Source of the DNA: Aphrocallistes beatrix | Lineage: Eukaryota; Porifera; Hexactinellida; Sceptrulophora; Aphrocallistidae | Direction of reading: 5' to 3' | Length of the DNA stretch: 64,000 nucleotides | Assembly: GCA_963281255.1 (NCBI GenBank) | Contig: OY725488.1 | Location: 8,033,524 to 8,097,523 of the forward strand | In this document: one piece after another, positions 11,164 through 20,633 of the stretch | Position numbering within the stretch: position 1 is the stretch's first letter | Layout: every line of letters starts with the position of its first letter | Translations under genes and position numbers: made by a program | The notes under the pieces: generated by a model | The model's database searches: none | Seen by the model: only the letters and a program-made list of their open reading frames with translations | What the model was told of the DNA's origin: nothing

Positions 11164-13616
11164 ATGCATCACATTCTCCGTTGCATAAAACCTTCCCTCT
11201 TGAGTGGAGCCAGGCCACTGTCCACATCTCAAGCCAGCAGCATGAAGGTGTCAGTATTGGGGGCTGCAGGAGGCATAGGACAACCGATGTCTCTCCTCCT
11301 GAAACAGTCACCCCTGATCTCACACCTAGCTCTCTTTGACGTGGTCAACACGCCCGGAGTAGTTGCAGATCTTTCGCACATCAACACTTCTACTAAGGTA
11401 CAGCTCCCCTCTGTATCCATTATTAGTTTTAAAGAATTGTGTTTAATGTAAGATTTGTTAATAATAATGAGTTGAAGTTTATAAGTGAGTAATAAGATTT
11501 ATAAAATATATGTGTCAATAAAGTGGTCTCTCCCCCTCTGTGTCCTTATACCACAGGACGGATCTCTCTGATGTGAGCCACGAGATTAGACAATGCTTCT
11601 TCTCCGAACTTTTCCCTCCACACCTTCTCAATGGCTTCATCTTCCTTGTCCTCACTACGCTTGCTTGGGGGTTGCGGTTTCAGTCGGTTGCTCTTGAACT
11701 TGAGGCTGTAAGCGCCGCAGCTACGCTTTCTCCCCCTCCTCCCCTTCTCTCCCAGCTGGATCTTGTATTTGCAGACTTCCCTAAGTAACCGCTGCCATTC
11801 GAGGACGATGTTCTTAGACCAGCCCAAGTACCTGATCACAAAGTCCGGGTCTACCAGGTCTTCAGCCCACAGGTAGAGGAAGTCCACGATCTGCTGCAGG
11901 GGCTGTCTGGTCTGCTGGAAGAGAGATCCCTGTCGGATGGAGGCTGTGTTCCTACACTTCTTTAGAGGGCATCTCCATGTTATCTTTTCCAACGCCTGCT
12001 GCTTCATCTTCTCCCTCATGGACATGCCACACTTGCACTTCACTCCCATCGGCAGCAGTCCGTTCTCTCGCAGCCAGTTTATTGTGTTCTGCTCCGTATT
12101 GATCACAGTTTTGAGCAGGGCTCCTATCCTGAGCTCTGAGATGTTTGGGAATACGCGGGGGTATAGTATGGGTGCGAAATTCAAACTTTTGTGGGTAATT
12201 CTCTCCCTTGCTTTTGCACTCATTGCTAGTTCCTATAAGTTAGAGTTACACAGTACAGTTAATTAAACGTACTCAATACCAGCAGAGCTAGCATGACTCC
12301 ATTTGACATGCTGAGGAGTTTAGTTCTACTTATTATTCGCCTACAAATTGCACAATCTGAGAGATCAGGAGAATGTAACAATGTAGGGGGGTGGGAGACT
12401 ATCTTATAGTATTGAAAGAATAATAATATTCCACCGAAATCTTCCAGGTAACGTCTCACACGGAAGATCCAGAGATATATCACTGTCTGAAGGATGCAGA
12501 CATAGTCGCAATCCCCGCCGGAGTCCCGAGAAAGCCCGGCATGACGCGAGACGACCTCTTCAACACGAATGCGACCATTGTGAAGCATCTAACCGTTGCC
12601 TGTGCCCAGCACTGCCCCAATGCTTTCATCTGCATCATCTCTAACCCGGTCAATTCCACAGGTAAATAAACGATTATGGTTCTTATATAAATCTACTTTT
12701 GTTCTTCCCACTTTAGAGTATTTTCACTCAACTGTTATTGTACAGATATTCTAGTTTGGATTCCCATTGTTAAGATGGTTTCAAGGCTCTATGCTTCAAA
12801 AATACCAAACAATTGTGAATCAAGTCAAGCTAGGACTAAAGACTTATAATGACAATGATTGACCCAATTAGTACTTCCAATGGATTCTAACTATTTGTGA
12901 ATTTAGTTCCCATTGCTGCTGAGGTTTTCAAGGACCATGGAGTCTATGATGCGAAGAAGATATTCGGAGTGACTACACTTGACATTGTCAGGTCTAACAC
13001 TTTTGTGGCAGAAGCGAAAGGTTTAGATGTGAATCAAGTGTCAGTCCAAGTTATCGGGGGACACTCTGGTGTCACGATCCTACCACTTCTCTCCCAGACC
13101 AAACCTGCTGTGAGATTCCCTAATTAATGAACACAGCTAAGCTAGGAATGGAGTTTTATTGGTGAGTTTTGATCTAGACGAGTTTCTCTCCTGACGAGCT
13201 GGAGTTCCTGACAAAGCGCATCCAGAACGCAGGCACTGAGGTGGTGGATGCCAAGGCGGGACTCGGCTCGGCTACTCTCTCCATGGCTTACGCCGGAGCG
13301 AGGTCTGTACGCTGTCACCCGTAGGCTGTAGCTAGTCTAACACTGATCTGACATTCTCTCTCACACTCACAGGTTTGTGTTCTCACTCTTGCGAGCTGTC
13401 AACGGCGAGAAAGGAATTTCTGAATGTGCTTTTGTGGAATCGAATGTAGTTCCAAATGTTCCCTACTTCGCAACACCCCTCCTCCTAGGAAAAGAAGGGA
13501 TAGCCCAGAACTTAGGGATGGGAACTCTCTCTGACTTTGAGAAGAAAAAGTTAGAAGAAGTGATTCCAGAATTGACTAAAAATATAGAAAAAGGTCTCAC
13601 ATTTAGCAAATATTAA
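11164..13616 (+). CDS. MDH2: Malate dehydrogenase, mitochondrial
   Basis: It oxidises malate to oxaloacetate with NAD in the mitochondrial matrix (TCA cycle, malate-aspartate shuttle). Exons 11164-11397, 12448-12661, 12907-13109, 13178-13302 and 13373-13616 join in phase to 339 residues, against 338 in human MDH2. Residues 1-25 are a basic, Ser-rich presequence ([20 protein letters not shown]). The NAD fold begins [14 protein letters not shown]. The mobile loop is [12 protein letters not shown], with substrate-binding arginines. SNPVNST, and GGHSGVTI with the catalytic His, are intact. The C-terminal [20 protein letters not shown] matches the family closely. A CAG just upstream (about 11148) could be a 5'-UTR splice acceptor. 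Intron 1 (1050 bp) hosts a minus-strand ORF. Chosen ATG is the first in frame and leaves the presequence intact. DNAI2 starts 400 bp downstream. Confidence 0.95.
11546..12223 (-). CDS. Intron-nested Merlin/ISXO2-type transposase-derived protein (N-terminal half only)
   Basis: A complete 225-residue ORF (ATG to TAA), antisense inside MDH2 intron 1. Residues about 60-90 hold a zinc ribbon: CKCG, then [11 protein letters not shown]. Residues about 90-150 ([16 protein letters not shown], then YLWAEDL, then W..LLREVC) match the N-terminal and helix-turn-helix part of ISXO2/Merlin transposases, where the zinc ribbon is followed by R.GS.F and L..I..L.YLWA. The DDE catalytic domain, which should follow REVC, is absent. 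In its place is a basic, charged tail ([10 protein letters not shown], then [20 protein letters not shown]). No terminal inverted repeats were seen beside it. Codon use is G/C-rich like the host genes nearby. It may be a domesticated DNA-binding protein or a decayed transposon fragment that happens to stay open. Expression is unknown. Confidence 0.6.
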   Translation of the reverse strand: MSAKARERITHKSLNFAPILYPRVFPNISELRIGALLKTVINTEQNTINWLRENGLLPMGVKCKCGMSMREKMKQQALEKITWRCPLKKCRNTASIRQGSLFQQTRQPLQQIVDFLYLWAEDLVDPDFVIRYLGWSKNIVLEWQRLLREVCKYKIQLGEKGRRGRKRSCGAYSLKFKSNRLKPQPPSKRSEDKEDEAIEKVWREKFGEEALSNLVAHIREIRPVV

Positions 13617-14015
13617 CCTGCAGTCACTCCTGCTAACTCGATAGATAAATATGCATAATAACTACATGTAGTGTGTGGTATATAGGTGAGTTTGATATCA
13701 ATGAAAGGAGCCACTTCGTCTTGGACATTTCATTTTTGTCATTTTCTGTTCAATTATGTTTCGGTTAGGTTTCAATTGAATTCTGTAATTCATGTTCAAT
13801 TTGATATTACGTATTTTGATCATGATATTATCCAAGATATTAATTATACTATTATGAAGCAGGGATTTATCCGAATATAGAATAGTCTTTATGGATGATT
13901 TTATCTTACTATGGATAAATGGGCACAAAACTAATATAATGCAAGCGAGTAAATTATTTGACTTAAGTTTCTACTGTTTATTTGGGTGCGATTAATTAAA
14001 GTTAGCATTAGTTGA

Positions 14016-16178
14016 ATGGAGATTGTTCATGTCTACACTCGAGTGCGGAAGGAATTCGGGCGCCAACCTAGGTTCTCTAACAGTCCGACTGAGCTGTGCG
14101 TGGATCTGGCGCCTAATAAGGTAGAGAAGGATTACGTGGTGAAGAGGAACCCCTGCGACACCGGGATGTCCACGGGGCCTGATCTGTCCGAGCACGAGTG
14201 CAACACTGAAACTTTCGAGACTGAGAGCAGAGGCATAAACCACACGGAGGGTGGCTGGCCTAAAGACATCAATCCGCAGGAAGCAGAGCAGGTTGGACTT
14301 CATAATTGCATAATACATTATGACCAGCCTGCAGCTTGTCATTAGTACCCATTTCTACGGGGCTCGACGAGACGTCCGCACTTGTTATAACGAATAATTT
14401 GTCAAATCATTCTCGTTCTCTGCTCAGGTGATTCGCTACCGTAAGAAGGTGGAGAAGGACGAGGGGTACATCTCGACGGTGCAGCATCTGGGGGACATCA
14501 TGGAGCACTGCATCAAGCAGAACAACGCGATTGACATCTACCAGCGGTACTTCGAGGACACGCCCCTCCCCCTCTCAGAGGAGCTCCCCTCTGCCAAGAG
14601 TATCAATATCTTCAGAGACCCCAACTCCACCAAGCGAGCGGTGTCTGCTGTCAGCTGGTACCCGAACGAGGGGCACAAAATCGCTGTGGCTTACTCGGTA
14701 GTGGAATTCCAGAGATGGCCTAAGGATATGCCGTATGAATCTTATATCTGGAATGTTGAGAACCCAAACAAGCCCGAGCTCTCTCTCAAACCGATCAGTC
14801 CCCTCGTCACCCTCGAGTACAACCCTAAGGACCCCCATACCCTGATTGGAGGTTGTTATAACGGACAACTACTGCTGTTTGACACAAGAAAGGGGTCCCA
14901 GTTCGTCGAGGTGAGTAACCTATCTCCTCTGCGCACGTACTTCAGCATTCGTATAACATTCCCTCTCTTGGATAGGCTACTCCCATAGAGAAGTCGCACA
15001 GAGACCCGATCTTCTCCTCGATATTCCTACAGAGCAAGACGGGTACGGACTGCTTCAGCACATCTCCGGACGGATACGTGCATTGGTGGGACATCAGGAA
15101 ACTGGGCGAGCCTACCGAGTCCATGAGTATAGATCCGAACAAGAACGGGAACTTGGTGGGAGGTACAGTGCTGGAGTATGAGTCCACCATGCCGACCAAG
15201 TTTATGATTGGGACAGAGTTCGGGCAGATATACAGGTAGCTAACGACGGTTACTTACATTATTCAACCGTCTTTTATGCCGTCTATTTCCAGCTGCAATC
15301 GCAAATCTAAAGACCCCTCGGACAAGATTGCAGTAACATTTCCCGGCCACCACGGACCGGTCAGTGCGCTCACTCGGAATCCGTTCTACCCCAAGTACTT
15401 CCTGAGCGTGGGCGACTGGACGGCGAGGATTTGGTGCGAGGACATCAAGGAGAGCTCGATCATGTGGACCCCGTACTACCAGTGCCCGCTTTCCGACTGT
15501 GCGTGGAGTCCCACCAGGCCCGGCGTCTTCCTCGCCTCGCGTGTGGACGGGTACATCGAGGTGTGGGACCTGCTCTTCAAGCAAGACGATCCTACACTCT
15601 CATTCAAGTAAGCACCCAGTATACCTAACAATTATCACATATACTCGTATAGTAGTACTGTACGTAATACTATGTAGCTATCCCAGAGATAATTTTAATA
15701 TAAGTCTATGTCCAGTTAATTACCAAGATTTAACTGTACTCTTATATCTCATGTCTTCAGAGTGTCGGACAGCGGGATCTACTCGCTCGCCATTCAGGAC
15801 TACGGGAAATTAGTCGCATGCGGGAACCTAGATGGGAGCCTGACCATCGTGGAGCTCTCAGAGAGACTCTATAATCTAGAGAAGAATGAAAAGAATCTGA
15901 TAACCTCCATTTTGGAGAGGGAAATGCGTCGTGAGAAGATTCTAGAAGCTCGAAACAGAGAAATAAAGCTGAAGGAGAAAGTAGAAAAGGCCGCTGCACT
16001 CCGCACAGAGAAGGCGGCCGCAGGGGGGGAGGAGGAGGAGGAAGAGGACCTGGTTAAGAAGGCGGAGGAGGATTTCTGGTCTATGATCGCCAATGAGAGA
16101 GCTGACTTAGAGAAGAGGAAAGCCAAGGCGAACAAGCTCAAATTGATAGATACGAAAGAGAGTGAAGAGAAGAAGTAG
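14016..16178 (+). CDS. DNAI2: Dynein axonemal intermediate chain 2
   Basis: A WD-repeat intermediate chain of ciliary outer dynein arms, needed to assemble and dock the motor in motile cilia. Exons 14016-14291, 14428-14910, 14976-15235, 15293-15607 and 15761-16178 join in phase to 583 residues (human about 605). The N-terminus [15 protein letters not shown] and the block [47 protein letters not shown] are near-identical to human DNAI2. WD blades include [56 protein letters not shown] and VGDWTARIW. The C-terminal 100 residues are a charged coiled coil ([20 protein letters not shown], then a poly-Glu run). Introns are short (58-153 bp). It shows the organism has motile cilia or flagella. The next gene starts about 355 bp downstream. 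Confidence 0.96.
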
Positions 16179-16533
16179 CATTCCAGAGCGTAAGTTACCC
16201 GGTCACTTGAGCTACTCACTACCCTAATTGTAAGCTCCTGCAACTCTGTCAGGTATATAGTCTCATAAGTTATTGATGATCTATTGGCGAGACTGCCTCT
16301 GTGATTTATTTATTCAATCATTTACTTGTTTGTACACTAACGCATATATATGTAATACGGATTATGTACTTTTGAGAGCAGGATAAATCATCACTACTTT
16401 ATATAGTATAGTATTTTAATTGAACGTGCATCATTCCTACTACGAGGTATCGGATAACCGTTAGAGTGTAGGCTCGCTGCTATTGATATTTAGTCAGTGA
16501 CTGCCCCGTGTAATCATTTGTGTGAACTGTGAA

Positions 16534-16893
16534 ATGACTTCTCTTACTGATGACGCTCTCATCGTTATAATTTGCCTCGTCTTTTTCTTGATTCTATCAC
16601 TGATTACAAATGGAGTTTTCTTTTCGGTTACTTTGTACAAAAATCTCCGCTTGAACCGAAAGCCACCAAAGGAATTGCCAGACGCTAAGGATCCTAATAA
16701 GGAGCATTCGTATGAGCAGATGCATTCTACAGGGGAAATAAGTCCGTATTATACTAAGATGGCAGACACTAAAGAGACCATAACTCCCTACTATACAAAA
16801 ATAGGTGATATCAAACTGGAGAACATTCCTAAGGGCGCCTCTAAAGACCCTTCTCAATACGCCAACCTCTCTAACGTGCCCAAAAGTAATTAA
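16534..16893 (+). CDS. Short single-pass membrane protein with four cytoplasmic tyrosine motifs (adaptor-like)
   Basis: Intronless, 119 residues; no named family recognised. Residues 1-8 (MTSLTDDA) form a minimal ectodomain. Residues 9-35 are one hydrophobic membrane segment, followed by basic residues (K36, R39, R42, K43), which predicts N-out/C-in topology. The 80-residue tail is polar and holds Y60EQM, Y73TKM, Y87TKI and Y109ANL. PYYTKM and PYYTKI form an internal duplication about 14 residues apart. YxxM is the known PI3-kinase SH2 ligand form and YxN the GRB2 form. This layout (tiny ectodomain, one TM, tyrosine-rich tail) is like DAP10 or LAT-type transmembrane adaptors; that is an architectural likeness, not demonstrated homology. 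The ATG at 16534 is the first in the frame. AATAAA signals lie at 16891 and 16933. The deltex-type gene begins 223 bp later. Confidence 0.65.
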   Translation: MTSLTDDALIVIICLVFFLILSLITNGVFFSVTLYKNLRLNRKPPKELPDAKDPNKEHSYEQMHSTGEISPYYTKMADTKETITPYYTKIGDIKLENIPKGASKDPSQYANLSNVPKSN

Positions 16894-16938
16894 TAAAATT
16901 ACTTTTTAAGTATCAGTAGTTACTCCACATGTAATAAA
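16891..16938 (+). terminator. Two AATAAA polyadenylation signals
   Basis: AATAAA at 16891-16896 (overlapping the stop codon region of the small membrane protein gene) and again at 16933-16938. They fit the 3' end of that gene and separate it from the downstream deltex gene. Confidence 0.5.
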
Positions 16939-17116
16939 ATACTTAAGTTCATGATTGAAGTATTTGAACGTATTTTGGGCTGTTTATCTTGTGTATGGAT
17001 ATTTTATAGTAATTACTGTAAATAACTGCTGTTGTGTATTATATCATATTATTTCTTTCCCACGCAAGTTATTTGACTCAAGTTTATTGAAATGTACAAT
17101 TAGCTTTTGAATCATC

Positions 17117-20100
17117 ATGGCTACAAGTCGAGATAACTTTACAACTATTCCTGTTACTTTTCTTCCAAATGATTTGAATAATTACATTCAAACAAGCATC
17201 AAAAGGATCAACTCATTGTTACATGAAAACAGTTGCTTAGCTAGGTTCCATACAGCTGATCGCAAATTATCGTTTGAATTTGAGTCACCACAATACTATG
17301 CACAAGCTTTTGAAATTTTAAATGGTCATTTACAATTCCATTATTCAGAGTTGCAACTGTCTCCAGTTTCTCCTCCTCCATTACCCCAATCCGCTGAGAT
17401 ACAATTAGACGAGGCTACTCACAGTTATGCCACTTCTCACTTAGAAGAAATCAACGAGATGCTCCGGAAGCATGATGATAAGGTTAGGATTGAAGAAGGA
17501 GGAAGAGCCAATCACATCAAAATACAAGGTCCTGATAACGATGTAATTAGTGATGCATTCTATTTTCTCAAATCTCACCTTGAGAAAGTTCACAAACAAA
17601 ATGTTGAAAATCAACCCGAATTATCTCCCGAACAAACCGAATTATCTCCCAACCAAACCGAAATATATCCCAGCCAACCTCATCATGTCTCCTCTGACGA
17701 CAATGCGGATATCAAGTCGAAGAAATCGTTCCTTCCTGCTGCTTTGTATGATCTTTCCCAATCGGAGATAGAAGATATTTTCGAACGGAATAGTGTTGAA
17801 TTCAAGAGAGAAATCACGTCTTCTAACACGGTAGTCCTGGAGTATGAAGGCATTGCTCATATTGTTGATGGAATTAAAGAAAAACTTGATACAATGCTGA
17901 AAACGTTTGATAAAATAAAGGTACAGCCTAGTACATATGGGGCTTCCTCTCCCGAACAAGCTGAAGCAGATTATGTTTATCAATGTGACGAACTATCCCC
18001 TCCCTCTCAACCTGATGTCATAGAGTCCAATCCACACGACAAAGAGGTCCAACCTTCTAATCCATCTAAAATTCAGGATAGTATCACCTCTCTTACAGAT
18101 AAACGAAAGCAAGGTAGTGAGATCTTGCAAGATCAATCATTTGATAGAAACAAATCAATGGAAGAACCATTAATCAGTCCATTACTCGATACCACTTCGC
18201 CTTCAGGTGATAACATAGCTATGCTAAAGCAAACATCAGTCCAGCTCCAAACTGATCCGATTCAACCCAATAACACGCAGCAGAAGCCTCGTAAGGAAAA
18301 GAAGGACAACGCACTCAGCAATGCACTGAAAAGAAATCAGAATGTAGCACAAACTCCTACAAGCACAAGTCCACCCAGCCCTCCACAGGTGCGAAATGTT
18401 CCCCCTCAGGACGCATCACTGAGACAATCAATTACTCCCCCGACAGCTCCCAATAGCACAGACAATAAGTCATCGCATGCTGCATCCCCCGTGTCTCAAG
18501 ACTCCAGCCCACGTCACATAAGCACAAGTTCCTTCAATCATCCACAGCTGGTGGATGACGTCATGCCTGCCTCTCATGAAGCATCAAGTCAACCCGAATC
18601 AACAGACAAAAAGCCTCATATCACTACTCCCACTAGCTGTGAAGAAGCTCCATTCTCACATCAAACTCTCGAGACAATTATTCAGTTCCATGACAAGTAC
18701 GCCTGCGTTGTTAAGCTACCTCAAGGAGGTCGCTACAAAGACGCGCAGTATCTCGAACAACTCAACCTGAAAGTTGTACAGTGCCCGAGTCAGAGAAGTG
18801 TCCTTACTCTGATAGCAGATAATAAGGAACTGATTAAGTGCGCACTAAAAAAGCTAAGCGAGAAGTTCGGCATGCTTGGATACCTCCCTCCCTGCAATGG
18901 TATTCCCATCATGAAGGAAGCACTTACGAGTTTTGTCAAAGTTGATGAGACGCTGAGACAGCAATCAAATAAGCACAAAGTGCTCGCATCTCTAACTTGT
19001 GGCTCTGGTATCAAAATAATGATCAAACATATGAAAATAGACGATGGACAATGGGATGCAGTTTTGAAGTCTGTAGATTCAAACTCAATTTGTTCGACGA
19101 GACTAGATAATATGACCATAACTGATGCATTTGGACCAAATATTGTTGAAAAAGACAGTCGAAGCATTGCAAGGACTGCGGATAAGCTGGAAAACTGGCA
19201 CTTTTATGTTGTCAAAAGTCAAAAAATAAAATACTGCAAGAAGTTAATTTGCCTTGTCGTCCCAGGCTGGAGTCCGACCTACTTCAAAGGTAGTCATTTT
19301 AAACAGAGCTTAACATCAGTTCTAGAATTCTGTAACAAAGCTGGTATGAATTCCATTGCATTCCCAGTGATTGGTCACGAATCGAAGAAGATTCCGATCC
19401 CTCTATCTGCTCAGGCACTGCTCCAAGGAATCGATGAATTTTCAGCTAATATCAAATCTCCTAACCTCCGAAACATAGACATTGTCATCTCAAGAGATAC
19501 TCAAATACGCTCATTTCTGTATCACTTCGTCACTCCCATTCAGAACCAAATCAACCAGCCCAAATATGGTAAAAAGCTTGCAGGTGCAGAGTCTGTGGAA
19601 GAAGAAGAGGATAGATGCTCGATCTGTTTGGACTCGCTTAGTTCAGATGTGGACCCTATCCGCCAATTGACTAAGTGCAAACATGAGTTTCATGAAAGCT
19701 GTATTATTCGTGCCATCGAGGTAAACCCGATGTGTCCGCTATGCAAGGCCCCATTGGGCATCCAGCTAGGGAATCAACCCCCAAGGGGTACAATGTCGTA
19801 TGCTGTCGGTTTCAACTCGTTACCAGGTTACCCAGGAGTCGGATCAATCACAATTAAGTACCAAGTTCCAGGTGGAATACAGGACGAATCGCATCCAAAT
19901 CCAGGGGTATCCTACGCGCCAACCAGCAGAACTGCCTACCTTCCAGATAACGACAAGGGGAGGAAAGTACTGGGCCTCCTTCAGCTAGGGTTTGACCGAG
20001 GTCTCATCTTCACAGTCGGTACTTCAAGGACACTTGGGATTGATAACGTGATCACTTGGAATGACATTCACCACAAGACATCGACTTCCGGCACGCATGG

Positions 20101-20164
20101 TTATCCGGATGAGAAGTACTTGGATAGAGTACTCGCAGAGCTAAAAGACAAAGGTGTCCAGTGA
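17117..20164 (+). CDS. Deltex-family E3 ubiquitin ligase with N-terminal KH-like modules and a macro-like domain
   Basis: Intronless, 1015 residues. Three related alpha/beta modules sit at about 10-75, 93-162 and 205-270, with a fourth at about 515-590. They resemble the KH-like modules of DTX3L and PARP14. Residues 275-510 are a Pro/Ser/Thr-rich disordered linker. Residues about 625-800 end in a macro-domain-like half (LICLVVPGW, a long helix, then NSIAFPVIG and IDIVISRD). A RING follows at 834-880 (CSICLDSL, CKHEFHESCI, CPLCKAPLG). The deltex C-terminal domain runs from about 885 to the end: PPRGTMSY, LPGYPGVGSI, YLPDNDKGRKVL, GTSRT at 968-972 and WNDIHHKT at 981-988, all intact. RING-DTC enzymes ubiquitinate targets and can modify ADP-ribose. 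The macro half lacks an obvious GGG ribose loop, so ligand binding is uncertain. In vertebrates DTX3L pairs with macro-domain PARP9; here both parts are in one chain. The A/T-rich codons contrast with neighbouring genes. Confidence 0.88.
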   Translation: MATSRDNFTTIPVTFLPNDLNNYIQTSIKRINSLLHENSCLARFHTADRKLSFEFESPQYYAQAFEILNGHLQFHYSELQLSPVSPPPLPQSAEIQLDEATHSYATSHLEEINEMLRKHDDKVRIEEGGRANHIKIQGPDNDVISDAFYFLKSHLEKVHKQNVENQPELSPEQTELSPNQTEIYPSQPHHVSSDDNADIKSKKSFLPAALYDLSQSEIEDIFERNSVEFKREITSSNTVVLEYEGIAHIVDGIKEKLDTMLKTFDKIKVQPSTYGASSPEQAEADYVYQCDELSPPSQPDVIESNPHDKEVQPSNPSKIQDSITSLTDKRKQGSEILQDQSFDRNKSMEEPLISPLLDTTSPSGDNIAMLKQTSVQLQTDPIQPNNTQQKPRKEKKDNALSNALKRNQNVAQTPTSTSPPSPPQVRNVPPQDASLRQSITPPTAPNSTDNKSSHAASPVSQDSSPRHISTSSFNHPQLVDDVMPASHEASSQPESTDKKPHITTPTSCEEAPFSHQTLETIIQFHDKYACVVKLPQGGRYKDAQYLEQLNLKVVQCPSQRSVLTLIADNKELIKCALKKLSEKFGMLGYLPPCNGIPIMKEALTSFVKVDETLRQQSNKHKVLASLTCGSGIKIMIKHMKIDDGQWDAVLKSVDSNSICSTRLDNMTITDAFGPNIVEKDSRSIARTADKLENWHFYVVKSQKIKYCKKLICLVVPGWSPTYFKGSHFKQSLTSVLEFCNKAGMNSIAFPVIGHESKKIPIPLSAQALLQGIDEFSANIKSPNLRNIDIVISRDTQIRSFLYHFVTPIQNQINQPKYGKKLAGAESVEEEEDRCSICLDSLSSDVDPIRQLTKCKHEFHESCIIRAIEVNPMCPLCKAPLGIQLGNQPPRGTMSYAVGFNSLPGYPGVGSITIKYQVPGGIQDESHPNPGVSYAPTSRTAYLPDNDKGRKVLGLLQLGFDRGLIFTVGTSRTLGIDNVITWNDIHHKTSTSGTHGYPDEKYLDRVLAELKDKGVQ

Positions 20165-20472
20165 CCTACCAACTGAACTACACTTACCAGTATAATGGTA
20201 ATCCCAGTCTCTACCCTGACTTGTTTGTGAAACTTTATTTTATACTGCTTAATTTATGTCCTAGTTAGATATTTGCTGATACCAAGTCTTGACTATAACT
20301 CTTTGTGTACAAGTAGAATATTCGTAACATCCGAGATAATGTACTCGTATTCTTTAGGCAGATAGGTTAGTTATCCTTTATTATGCATGCCTTTGATGTT
20401 ATTATATGTTCCATATTGTTTCTGAAGTCCTTCGAGCAATTTTAGAATTCTTTCTTCGAATATCGAAAACAT

Positions 20473-20478
20473 AATAAA
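20473..20478 (+). terminator. Polyadenylation signal for deltex-type gene
   Basis: AATAAA about 310 bp after the stop codon and about 160 bp before the ARPC1 copy A start. It is the only such hexamer seen in this short intergenic stretch. Confidence 0.45.
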
Positions 20479-20633
20479 ATACTTGTAGAATAGACCATGT
20501 GCTTTAAAAAGAATTTGCTGTCTTCAATACTCGGATCTTGTTTCCATTATGTGTACTGGGTACTGTGTTACATGCTAGCTAGTATATCTGTATTGAGTAT
20601 CAGTATTGATATTTGAGAACCTCGCTGGTTATT

